Of a stretch of DNA of 64,000 bases, positions 1-6,355 are shown one piece after another (the first letter of the stretch is position 1; every line of letters begins with the position of its first letter). A program made the position numbers and the translations under genes. Origin of the DNA: Streptomyces sp. NRRL WC-3742 (lineage in GTDB: Bacteria > Actinomycetota > Actinomycetes > Streptomycetales > Streptomycetaceae); assembly GCF_000720635.1 (NCBI RefSeq), contig NZ_JOCF01000006.1, forward strand, positions 62,001 to 126,000, in the 5' to 3' direction. The notes below the pieces were generated by a model. It was not told the DNA's origin. It worked only from the letters and a program-made list of their open reading frames with translations, and did not search any database.

Positions 1-228
1 CTTCTTGGCCTCCAGGCCGAAACCGGTGGCCCGGTGGCGGCGCAGGCCCTCGATCTCGGTGAACGTGCCCGGGTCGAAGAGCAGGTCGATGCGCTCGCGG
101 GCGGTCAGCTTGCCCTTGGCGTGCTGCGCGGCGGTGGCCTGCTCGCTCGGGCCGGCCAGCACCCGGGCCTTCAGCTCGGCCAGCTCGGCGGCGCGGTGTG
201 CGGTGGTGGTCTCGTCCGTGGCGGTCAT
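1..228 (-). CDS. Acyl-CoA carboxylase beta (carboxyltransferase) subunit, N-terminal fragment
   Basis: The reverse strand encodes 76 residues beginning MTATDETTTAHRAAELAELK and running off the left edge. The stretch with AKGKLTARERIDLLFDPGTF is the hallmark N-terminus of acetyl/propionyl-CoA carboxylase beta subunits, which move CO2 from carboxybiotin to acyl-CoA to give malonyl- or methylmalonyl-CoA. Known of the family: the remaining ~450 residues hold the two crotonase-like halves, outside this window. As the first gene leftward of the polyketide cluster it could supply extender units, or it could be a housekeeping subunit; the substrate cannot be judged from this fragment. Repeated TTCGTGG heptamers lie just upstream of the start. 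Confidence 0.85.
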   Translation of the reverse strand, partial: MTATDETTTAHRAAELAELKARVLAGPSEQATAAQHAKGKLTARERIDLLFDPGTFTEIEGLRRHRATGFGLEAKK

Positions 229-247
229 CCGCGTCCTCCCGGGGCGG

Positions 248-277
248 TTCGTGGGGCGTTCGTGGGGCGGTTCGTGG
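248..277. repeat. Three TTCGTGG heptamers between the divergent carboxylase and SnoaL-like genes
   Basis: TTCGTGG occurs at 248-254, 259-265 and 271-277, with periods of 11 and 12 bp (CCACGAA on the reverse strand). Heptamers about one helical turn apart are the layout bound by SARP activators. The repeat ends about 20 bp upstream of the carboxylase start codon. A regulatory role is inferred from geometry only, because the sequence is not the TCGAGC-type motif. Confidence 0.35.
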
Positions 278-427
278 TGCGGTCGGAGGTGGCGAGGATG
301 CGAGCGGCCACTAGAGCGGGGCTCGATCCCAGGGCCCGACCCGTGCTCCAGCCGCCCTTCAGGGCCTCCCGGCAGGGTGGGGCGCAACCGCCCCGACCAG
401 GGGCATCGCGACGCGAGGAGAGGCACT

Positions 428-880
428 GTGTCTCAGCCGGTTCGGACGGCCCCGGTCCAGGTCAGCGGGGATCTCTACGCGGAGGTGCGCACCTTCTACG
501 CCTGGCAGATGCGCCGGGTCGACAACCTCGACATCGACGGCTTCGCCGCCACCTTCACCGAGGACGGCGTCGTGGTGCACTCCAACGGCGCCAAGGCAGA
601 GGGCCGGGAGCAGATGATCGAGGGCATGCGGCGCAGCCTGCCGCGCTACCGCGACATCGCCCCCCGGCACTGGTTCGAGCACCTGCTCATCGAGCCGGTG
701 GAGGGCGGCGAGGAGGGCGAACTCAACGTCTCCTACTACACGTTGGTGGCTCTGACCGACCGCGCGGGCGGCATCACCTTCGAGCCGACCTTCACCGTGG
801 AGGACGTGCTGGTGCGTCGGGACGGCCGGCTGCTCACCAAGTACCGGGAGATCCACCGCGACGCGCCGGCCGAGCAGTGA
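428..880 (+). CDS. SnoaL-like / NTF2-fold small enzyme
   Basis: 150 aa from a GTG start placed directly after a GAGGAGAGG ribosome site; the open frame extends further upstream but lacks a signal there. The N-terminal stretch LYAEVRTFYAWQMRRVDN followed by FAATFTEDGVVVHSNG is typical of the SnoaL-like branch of the NTF2 superfamily, a cone-shaped fold used by polyketide cyclases, hydroxylases and dehydratases. It is the first rightward gene of the PKS cluster and is divergent from the carboxylase gene. Likely role: cyclisation or tailoring of the aromatic polyketide. The family covers many reactions, so the exact step is not assignable. Confidence 0.7.
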   Translation: MSQPVRTAPVQVSGDLYAEVRTFYAWQMRRVDNLDIDGFAATFTEDGVVVHSNGAKAEGREQMIEGMRRSLPRYRDIAPRHWFEHLLIEPVEGGEEGELNVSYYTLVALTDRAGGITFEPTFTVEDVLVRRDGRLLTKYREIHRDAPAEQ

Positions 881-903
881 ACCCGTAGAGGGACCAATAC
901 AAC

Positions 904-940
904 GGTGCGGCAGGGGAGTTCGAGTCTCCCCTGCCGCACC
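904..940. terminator. Bidirectional terminator shaped like a tRNA acceptor/T-arm minihelix
   Basis: A perfect 15-bp inverted repeat (904-918 with 926-940) closes a 7-nt loop TTCGAGT, between the convergent ends of the SnoaL-like gene (880) and the MBL hydrolase gene (981). It should end transcription from both sides. The loop and first pair match the tRNA T-loop consensus. Confidence 0.75.
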
Positions 941-980
941 TTTCGCGTTGTCGAGCGTTGTCAAGCGCTGTGGCGCGTTG

Positions 981-1913
981 TCACGCGTGGCAGGCCGGCA
1001 ATCCGCCGTGGAAGCGGACCATCTCGCCGAAGGCCGCCGCCACGTCGATCCGCGCGCCCGGCGCCAGCCCCCGCAGCTCGCCGTACGCGCGGTGCAGGTT
1101 GGCCACCAGCCGTTCGCCGTCCAGGAGTTCGGCGAACTCGCCGGGGTCGGCTGCCTCCGCCGTCTGGAACGGGGTGAGGCCGTCGCGCAGGCCGTCCTGG
1201 GCGAGGGCGCCCAGCCAGCGCAGGTACGCCTCGGTGGCGTCGATCAACTCCGGTCCGCCGACCGGGCCGTGGCCGGGCACCACGACCTGCGGGCCGAGCG
1301 CCCGCAGCCGGGCCAGGGCCCGCAGGGAGCCCTCGAGGGAGCCCATCAGCACGAACGGCGTCACGCCGGACCAGACCACGTCGCCGGTGAACAGCACCCG
1401 CCGCTGCGGCACCCAGGCGACCACGTCGTCGGCGGTGTGCGCGGGGCCGACCTGGAGCAGCTCCACCGTCAGGTCCCCGGCGCGCAGGGTGAGGGTGTCG
1501 CGGAACGTCAGGTCGGGCAGGGCGAGTTCGATGTGGCCCCACTCGACCTGCGGCCACAGGTGGCACAGGCCCAGGCCCGACTCGGCCATGTCGGAGCGGG
1601 TCTGCTCCCCGGCGACGACGGTGGCGCGCGGGGCGAAGTGGGAGTTGCCGAAGACGTGGTCGCCGTGGAAGTGGGTGTTGACCACGAAGTCCGGCCCGTC
1701 CGGGGCGATCCGCAGCACCTCCTCCCGCAGCCGCAGGGCGCGGGACTCGGTGGCGACGGTGTCGACCAGGACGGCCCGGCCGCCGGCGGTGATCAGCCCG
1801 GCGTTGTTCAGGCACCACCCGCCGGGCGGCTGCTCGAAGGCGTACACGCCCTCGGCGACGGCCCGCAGGGAGAGACCGGGAGGGGAGAGAACGGGCAGGG
1901 CAGGGGCGGTCAT
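981..1913 (-). CDS. Metallo-beta-lactamase-fold hydrolase
   Basis: 310 aa. The zinc-binding signature NTHFHGDH (HFHGDH near residues 81-86) is followed by HTADD, GDVVW and GHGP, the ordered metal ligands of the MBL superfamily. No signal peptide, so cytoplasmic. It is the last gene of a leftward operon (ketoreductase, flavin reductase, MBL), and its ATG overlaps the flavin reductase stop (ATGA). In type II PKS clusters such hydrolases act as thioesterases or lactone/ester hydrolases on chain release or tailoring; which applies here is inference. The downstream hairpin at 904-940 ends the operon. Confidence 0.8.
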   Translation of the reverse strand: MTAPALPVLSPPGLSLRAVAEGVYAFEQPPGGWCLNNAGLITAGGRAVLVDTVATESRALRLREEVLRIAPDGPDFVVNTHFHGDHVFGNSHFAPRATVVAGEQTRSDMAESGLGLCHLWPQVEWGHIELALPDLTFRDTLTLRAGDLTVELLQVGPAHTADDVVAWVPQRRVLFTGDVVWSGVTPFVLMGSLEGSLRALARLRALGPQVVVPGHGPVGGPELIDATEAYLRWLGALAQDGLRDGLTPFQTAEAADPGEFAELLDGERLVANLHRAYGELRGLAPGARIDVAAAFGEMVRFHGGLPACHA

Positions 1914-2443
1914 GCGGCCTCCCGGGCCTGGGGCAGCCGGGCGAAGCGGCCGCCGTGGAAGAGGAGCGGACGGGCCTCCGGCGGGCCCTGGTGGACGGCG
2001 GCGACCCGGCCGATCAGCAGCGCGTGGTCCCCCGCCTCGACGACGTTCTCGAGCCGGCAGGCGAAGGAGGCGGCGGCACCCGGAAGCAGGGCGTCGCCGG
2101 TGACGCCCTCGACGGCGCCCAGGCGCCGCACCGCGGCCTGGCCCACCGGCCGGTCGGGCCGGGCGAACTCGGAGGCCAGGTCCTGCTGTTCCTCGGTGAG
2201 GACGTTCACCGCGAAGCTGCCGGCCCGCTCGATCCAGGGCCGCATCCGCCCGTCGGCCTTGACGGAGACGAGCAGCAGCAGGGGCTCCAGCGAGACGGAG
2301 GTCAGGCTGTTGAGGGTCATCACGATGGTGTCCGACCCGAAGCCCTGGGTCAGCAGGGTGACTCCGGTGGGGAAGGTGCCCATCGCCGTGCGGAAGGCGG
2401 TCGCGTCGGGTGCGGTCAGGAGGGCGTTGCCCGTGGGTGCCAT
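1910..2443 (-). CDS. NAD(P)H:flavin oxidoreductase (ActVB/HpaC-like)
   Basis: 177 aa, the usual size for short-chain flavin reductases. The region MGTFPTGVTLLTQGFGSDTI followed by MTLNSLTSVSLEP and the later SFAVNVL is the standard FMN-binding signature of the HpaC/ActVB family. It supplies reduced FMN to a partner oxygenase, here very probably the flavin-dependent monooxygenase at 3981-5099. It sits between the ketoreductase and MBL genes in one operon and overlaps the MBL start by four bases. This pairing matches ActVA-ORF5/ActVB of actinorhodin biosynthesis, where the pair oxygenates the aromatic ring. Confidence 0.85.
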   Translation of the reverse strand: MAPTGNALLTAPDATAFRTAMGTFPTGVTLLTQGFGSDTIVMTLNSLTSVSLEPLLLLVSVKADGRMRPWIERAGSFAVNVLTEEQQDLASEFARPDRPVGQAAVRRLGAVEGVTGDALLPGAAASFACRLENVVEAGDHALLIGRVAAVHQGPPEARPLLFHGGRFARLPQAREAA

Positions 2444-2473
2444 GGTGACGGCTCCTTCTCTGTGGGGGAGGGG

Positions 2474-3259
2474 TTAGTAATTGCCCAGCCCGCCGCAGAC
2501 GTTGAGCGCCTGGGCGGTGATCGAGGCGGCGGTGTCCGTCACCAGGTAGCCGACGAGGCCGGCGACCTCCTCGGGGGTGGAGTAGCGGCCGAGCGGGATC
2601 TTGGCGTTGAACTTCTCCTGGATCTCCTGCTCGGTGACGCCGTAGTGCCCGGCGTAGCCCTGGCGGACCTTGACGGCCATCGGCGTCTCCACGTAGCCGG
2701 GGCAGACGGCGTTGACGGTGACCCCGGTCTTGGCGAGCTCGATGCCCACGGCCTTGGTGAAGCCGACCACGCCGTGCTTGGAGGCCGAGTACGGGGCGGC
2801 CAGCGCCACGCCCTGCTTGCCGCCGGTGGAGGCGATGCTGATGACCCGGCCCCAGCCGCGCTCGACCATGCCGCCGGTGGCCAGCACCTCCTTGGTGACC
2901 CGGAAGACGCTGTTGAGGTTGGTGTCGATGACGTCCAGCCAGAGGGACTCCTCCAGCTTGGCCGTCTCCCCGCCGCCGCCCCGGCCAGCGTTGTTGACCA
3001 GGATGTCGATGCGGCCGTACTCGGCCACGGCCGCGGCGACGGCCGCCCTGACCTCCTCGGTGGAGGAGACGTCGGCGGCGGCGCCGCTCGCCTCCAGGCC
3101 CTCCTCGCGCAGCCGCTTCACCAGGGTGGCGACGTTCTCGGCGCTGCGCGCCACCCCGAAGACCGCGACGCCCTGGCGGGCGAGCAGTTCCGTCACGGCC
3201 AGGCCGATCCCGCTGGTCGCCCCGGTGACGAAGGCGACCTTCCGTCCGGTGTCCGTCAT
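2474..3259 (-). CDS. Type II PKS ketoreductase (ActIII-like SDR)
   Basis: 261 aa, the same length as actinorhodin ActIII and ending in the same GGLGNY. It has the cofactor motif TGATSGIG (residues 12-19), NNAG (89-92), Asn114, Ser144, Tyr157 and Lys161, the tetrad at the same numbers as ActIII. These enzymes reduce the C9 ketone of the nascent ACP-bound polyketide with NADPH and so steer first-ring cyclisation. The stereocontrol motif, 94-PGG-96 in ActIII, reads 94-GGG-96 here. It is the first gene of a leftward operon and diverges from the SRPBCC gene. The C9 assignment rests on this similarity. Confidence 0.9.
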   Translation of the reverse strand: MTDTGRKVAFVTGATSGIGLAVTELLARQGVAVFGVARSAENVATLVKRLREEGLEASGAAADVSSTEEVRAAVAAAVAEYGRIDILVNNAGRGGGGETAKLEESLWLDVIDTNLNSVFRVTKEVLATGGMVERGWGRVISIASTGGKQGVALAAPYSASKHGVVGFTKAVGIELAKTGVTVNAVCPGYVETPMAVKVRQGYAGHYGVTEQEIQEKFNAKIPLGRYSTPEEVAGLVGYLVTDTAASITAQALNVCGGLGNY

Positions 3260-3432
3260 CTCCGCACTCCCCTTCTCGGTGGAAATCCACGGCGACGGTG
3301 GCCGCGTCGCCTTGCGGGGGCCTCGACTGCCGCTGGACCGACGGGAGTTGAGGCGCGCCCCAGCCCTGGTCGAGAGGCACGCGCGAGGGTGGCGCCGTCC
3401 AGAGACCGTAGGCAGGAGAGAGGGTCGGGCCC
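3260..3432. promoter_or_regulatory. Divergent promoter region, ketoreductase operon / SRPBCC operon
   Basis: 173 bp between two outward-facing cluster operons, so it must hold both promoters. A TCGAGAG at 3370-3376 resembles a SARP half-site, but no second heptamer lies exactly 11 bp away, so a SARP box is not claimed. Confidence 0.5.
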
Positions 3433-3915
3433 ATGACGGAGACGTCGCTTCCGGACGTGCGTAAGACGGTGACGGTGGCCGCGAGTGTCGAGCAGTGCTT
3501 CGCGGTGTTCACCGGGCACCCGCAGGACTGGTGGCCGCCGAGCCACGTGCTGGTCAAGAAGGAGCGCGCGGGCCTGGCCTTCGAGCCGGGCGTCGGCGGG
3601 CGCTACTACGAGTGGGACGTCGAGGGCACCGAGATCGCCTGGGGCACCGTGCTGGTCTGGGAGCCGCCGCACCGCCTGGCGATGACCTGGCGGATCGACC
3701 CCAACTGGCAGTCGATCACCGACGACGAGCGCGCCAGCGAGATCGAGGTCGAGTTCACGGCGGTCGACGAGCACACCACCCTCGTCGAGCTGGCCCACGT
3801 GAAGCTGCACAAGCACGGCGAGGGCGCCGAGCGGATCTTCCGCGCGCTGGACGGGCCGAGCCCGGGCGAGACGCTGGCGCTGTTCGCCAAGGCCATCGAG
3901 AAGCACGTCGGCTGA
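3433..3915 (+). CDS. SRPBCC (AHSA1-like) domain protein
   Basis: 160 aa with a single START/SRPBCC helix-grip domain: VRKTVTVAASVEQCFAVFT at the start, the central GGRYYEWDVEGTEIAWGTV and WEPPHRLAMTWRI, and a C-terminal helix. The fold binds hydrophobic ligands and includes polyketide cyclases and AHSA1-like proteins. It is first in a rightward operon with the flavin monooxygenase and racemase. Likely a cyclase or ligand-binding helper for the aromatic product; the sequence alone does not fix the reaction. The ATG at 3433 has an AGGAGAG purine tract about 15 bp upstream. Confidence 0.65.
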   Translation: MTETSLPDVRKTVTVAASVEQCFAVFTGHPQDWWPPSHVLVKKERAGLAFEPGVGGRYYEWDVEGTEIAWGTVLVWEPPHRLAMTWRIDPNWQSITDDERASEIEVEFTAVDEHTTLVELAHVKLHKHGEGAERIFRALDGPSPGETLALFAKAIEKHVG

Positions 3916-3937
3916 CGATCAGTCAGGAACGGAAGGC

Positions 3938-3970
3938 CGAAGAAGGACCGAAGAAGGACCGAAGAAGGGG
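3938..3970 (+). repeat. Three tandem 11-bp purine-rich units before the monooxygenase start
   Basis: CGAAGAAGGAC occurs at 3938-3948 and 3949-3959, then CGAAGAAGGGG at 3960-3970, ending 10 bp before the ATG at 3981. Each unit contains a Shine-Dalgarno-like AAGAAGG core. They may act as a multi-register ribosome site, or simply be a slippage product. Confidence 0.4.
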
Positions 3971-3980
3971 GACCACCGAG

Positions 3981-5099
3981 ATGTCCATCGCCACACCGCC
4001 GGCCCAGCTGTCCGCCGAGGCCGTCGAGAAGCTGCGCCTGCTCGCCGCCGAGCACGCCGCCGAGGCCGACCGCACCCGGGTGCTCGCGCCCGAGGTCGCC
4101 GACGCGATCCGCGCGGCCGGCTTCGCCCGGCACTTCGTCTCCGCCCGCTTCGGCGGCGCCGAGGGCACCTTCGGCGAGCTGACGCAGGCCGTGCTGAGCG
4201 TCGCCGAGGGCTGCCCGGCCACGGCCTGGTGCGCCTCGCTCAGCGCCTACTCCGCCCGCTTCGCCTCCCACCTGCCGCAGGAGGGCCACCACGCACTGTG
4301 GGGCGCCGGGGCGGACACCGTCATCGCGACGGCGCTGATCCCCTCCGGCAAGGCCGAGCGGGTCGGCGACGGCTGGCGCGTGGACGGCCTCTGGCAGTAC
4401 GTGAGCGGCATCGACTTCGCCGACTGGGTGCTGGTCTGCGCCGTCGTCGCGGGCGAGGTCCAGGGCCCGCCGCAGATGCGGTTCTTCGCCGTGCCGGCCG
4501 GCCGCTACACCGTGCGCCCCACCTGGGACAGCATCGGCATGCGCGCCACCTCCAGCCACACCATCGCTCTGGAGGGCGTGCTCGTGCCCGAGCACCTGTC
4601 CTTCGACCGCACCGACATCATGACCGGCCGCAACGTGAACTCCGACCTGTCCGCCCACAACGTGCCCTTCCAGGGTGTGGGCAGTCTGACGTTCATCGCG
4701 CCCGTGGTCGGCGCGGCCGCCGGCGCCCTGAACGCCGCCGCCGCCACGCTCACCGGCCGCAAGCGCAACCCGGGCGGCGAGCTGGCCGTGGTCCGCGCCT
4801 CCGGCCGGATCGACGCCGCGAAGCTGCTCGTCGCCCAGAACGCCGAGGTCCTCGACGGGCGGCTGTTCGACCAGGCGCACCTGGCCCGTAACGAGCGCAA
4901 CGCCACCTACTGCGCCGAGGTCGTGCCCGAGGCCGTGGGCCTGCTGGTGCGCGCCGCCGGGACCAGCGGCCTGGGCGAGGGCCACCCGCTCCAGCGCTTC
5001 TGGCGGGACGTCACCTCCGCGGCCAGCCACGTCGCCCTGCAGTACGACACCGCGGCCCGCAAGAACTACGCGGCGGTCCTGCTCGGCCCGGAGTCCTGA
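3981..5099 (+). CDS. Flavin-dependent monooxygenase, acyl-CoA dehydrogenase fold (ActVA-ORF5-like)
   Basis: 372 aa, the usual size of group D two-component monooxygenases. The domain order is that of the acyl-CoA dehydrogenase fold: N-terminal helices, the FMN region VAEGCPATAWCASLSAYSA, beta domain VDGLWQYVSGIDFADWVL, the TWDSIGMRATSSHTI segment, and a C-terminal helical bundle ending in the ASHVALQYDTA region. Such enzymes use reduced FMN from a separate reductase to hydroxylate phenolic rings; the reductase is the ActVB-like product at 1910-2443. It is translated after the SRPBCC gene and three bases before the racemase. A role in quinone formation or ring hydroxylation is inferred from actinorhodin-type pathways. 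Confidence 0.85.
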   Translation: MSIATPPAQLSAEAVEKLRLLAAEHAAEADRTRVLAPEVADAIRAAGFARHFVSARFGGAEGTFGELTQAVLSVAEGCPATAWCASLSAYSARFASHLPQEGHHALWGAGADTVIATALIPSGKAERVGDGWRVDGLWQYVSGIDFADWVLVCAVVAGEVQGPPQMRFFAVPAGRYTVRPTWDSIGMRATSSHTIALEGVLVPEHLSFDRTDIMTGRNVNSDLSAHNVPFQGVGSLTFIAPVVGAAAGALNAAAATLTGRKRNPGGELAVVRASGRIDAAKLLVAQNAEVLDGRLFDQAHLARNERNATYCAEVVPEAVGLLVRAAGTSGLGEGHPLQRFWRDVTSAASHVALQYDTAARKNYAAVLLGPES

Positions 5100-5102
5100 G
5101 CG

Positions 5103-6269
5103 GTGCCCGGCAGCGGCCCACTGGCGGGCCTGAGGGTCGTCGAACTCGCGGCCATCGGGCCCGCCCCGTACGCCTGCATGATGCTGGCCGACCTCGGCGC
5201 GGAGGTCGTCCGCGTGGACCGCGCGGACGGCGCGCGGTCCTTCGCCGCCTGGCACACCGTCCTGGACCGGGGCCGGCGCTCCATCGCCCTGGACCTCAAG
5301 GACCCGAGGGCCGTCGAGGTGGTGCTCGCCCTGGTGCGCCGCTCCGACGTGCTGATCGAGGGCTTCCGCCCCGGCGTCGCCGAACGCCTGGGCCTGGGCC
5401 CCGACGCCTGCCGGGCCGCCAACCCGCGCCTGGTCTACGGCCGGATGACCGGCTGGGGCCAGGACGGGCCCCTGGCCCAGACCCCCGGGCATGACATCAA
5501 CTACATCGCGCTCACCGGCGCCCTCGACGCGATCGGCCGCGCCGGCGGCCCGCCCGTGCCGCCGCTCAACCTGCTCGGCGACTTCGCCGGCGGAGGCATG
5601 CTGCTCGTCAACGGCGTCCTGTCCGCCCTGTACGAGCGGCTGAGCTCCGGCCAGGGCCAGGTCGTGGACGCCGCGATCGTCGACGGCGTCTCCGGGATGC
5701 TCGGCATGCTCGTCGGCATGACCGGCGACGGCCAGTGGCACGAGGCGCGCGGCGCCAACCTGCTCGACGGCGGCGCGCCCTTCTACGACGTCTACGCCTG
5801 CGCCGACGGCGGCCACGTGGCCGTCGGCGCCCTGGAGGAGCGCTTCTACCGCGCCCTCCTCGAGGGCCTCGGCCTGGCCGGGGAGCCCCTGCCCGACCGC
5901 GCCGACGAGGCCAACTGGCCCGAACTGCGCCGCCGTTTCGCCGAGCGCTTCGCCACCGCGACCCGTGAGGACTGGACGGCCCGCTTCGAGGGCACCGAAG
6001 CCTGCGTCACCCCGGTGCTGGGCCTCGCCGAGGCGGCCCGCCACCCCCACGCCGTGGCCCGCCGCGGCTTCCTGTCCACCGCCGGGCTCCACCAGCCCGC
6101 CCCCGCCCCGCGCTTCGGGCGCAGCGAGGCCCCCGAGCCCGCCGCCGCACCCGCGCCGGGGGAGCACACCCGCGCCATCCTCGCCGAGTGCGGCCTGAGT
6201 GCCGACGGCGTCGAGGAGCTGCTCTCCGCCGGCGCGGCCCGTTCGAGCGCCGGTCCAGGCCCGCGCTAG
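5103..6269 (+). CDS. Alpha-methylacyl-CoA racemase / family III CoA-transferase
   Basis: 388 aa, GTG start three bases after the monooxygenase stop. The N-terminus has LRVVELAAIGPAPYACMMLA and DRGRRSIALDLKDP, typical of family III CoA-transferases. The GHDINYIALTGAL motif gives His130, and LLGDFAGGGM gives Asp160, with the spacing of the His/Asp pair of mycobacterial 2-methylacyl-CoA racemase (H126/D156). This favours a racemase epimerising 2-methylacyl-CoA over a true CoA-transferase, which uses an Asp near DxLIEGFRP (here SDVLIEGFRP is also present). Next to citramalate synthase, it fits a branched starter unit such as 2-methylbutyryl-CoA; that is inference. Confidence 0.75.
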   Translation: MPGSGPLAGLRVVELAAIGPAPYACMMLADLGAEVVRVDRADGARSFAAWHTVLDRGRRSIALDLKDPRAVEVVLALVRRSDVLIEGFRPGVAERLGLGPDACRAANPRLVYGRMTGWGQDGPLAQTPGHDINYIALTGALDAIGRAGGPPVPPLNLLGDFAGGGMLLVNGVLSALYERLSSGQGQVVDAAIVDGVSGMLGMLVGMTGDGQWHEARGANLLDGGAPFYDVYACADGGHVAVGALEERFYRALLEGLGLAGEPLPDRADEANWPELRRRFAERFATATREDWTARFEGTEACVTPVLGLAEAARHPHAVARRGFLSTAGLHQPAPAPRFGRSEAPEPAAAPAPGEHTRAILAECGLSADGVEELLSAGAARSSAGPGPR

Positions 6270-6308
6270 CCGCTCCCCGGACCGTGACCTGACCAGCCGC
6301 CCGGACGC

Positions 6309-6339
6309 CAGTTCCAGGGCCTCCTGCGGCCCGGAACTG
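6309..6339 (+). other. Hairpin in the citramalate synthase leader
   Basis: CAGTTCC-a-GGGCC at 6309-6321 pairs with GGCCC-GGAACTG at 6328-6339 around a 6-nt loop, with one bulged base. It ends just before the AAGGAGG ribosome site of the gene at 6356. It may be an intercistronic terminator/attenuator or a stabilising stem. Confidence 0.5.
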
Positions 6340-6355
6340 AGAGAAGGAGGAGGCA

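Noticed and set aside
904..940. Possible tRNA gene
   Set aside because: Only an acceptor/T-arm-like hairpin exists; no D-arm or anticodon arm lies upstream, and the sequence is explained as a bidirectional terminator.
981..3557. One giant reverse-strand fusion of MBL hydrolase with upstream sequence
   Set aside because: The MBL start at 1913 overlaps the flavin reductase stop and the extra sequence is an out-of-frame reading of the flavin reductase and ketoreductase genes.
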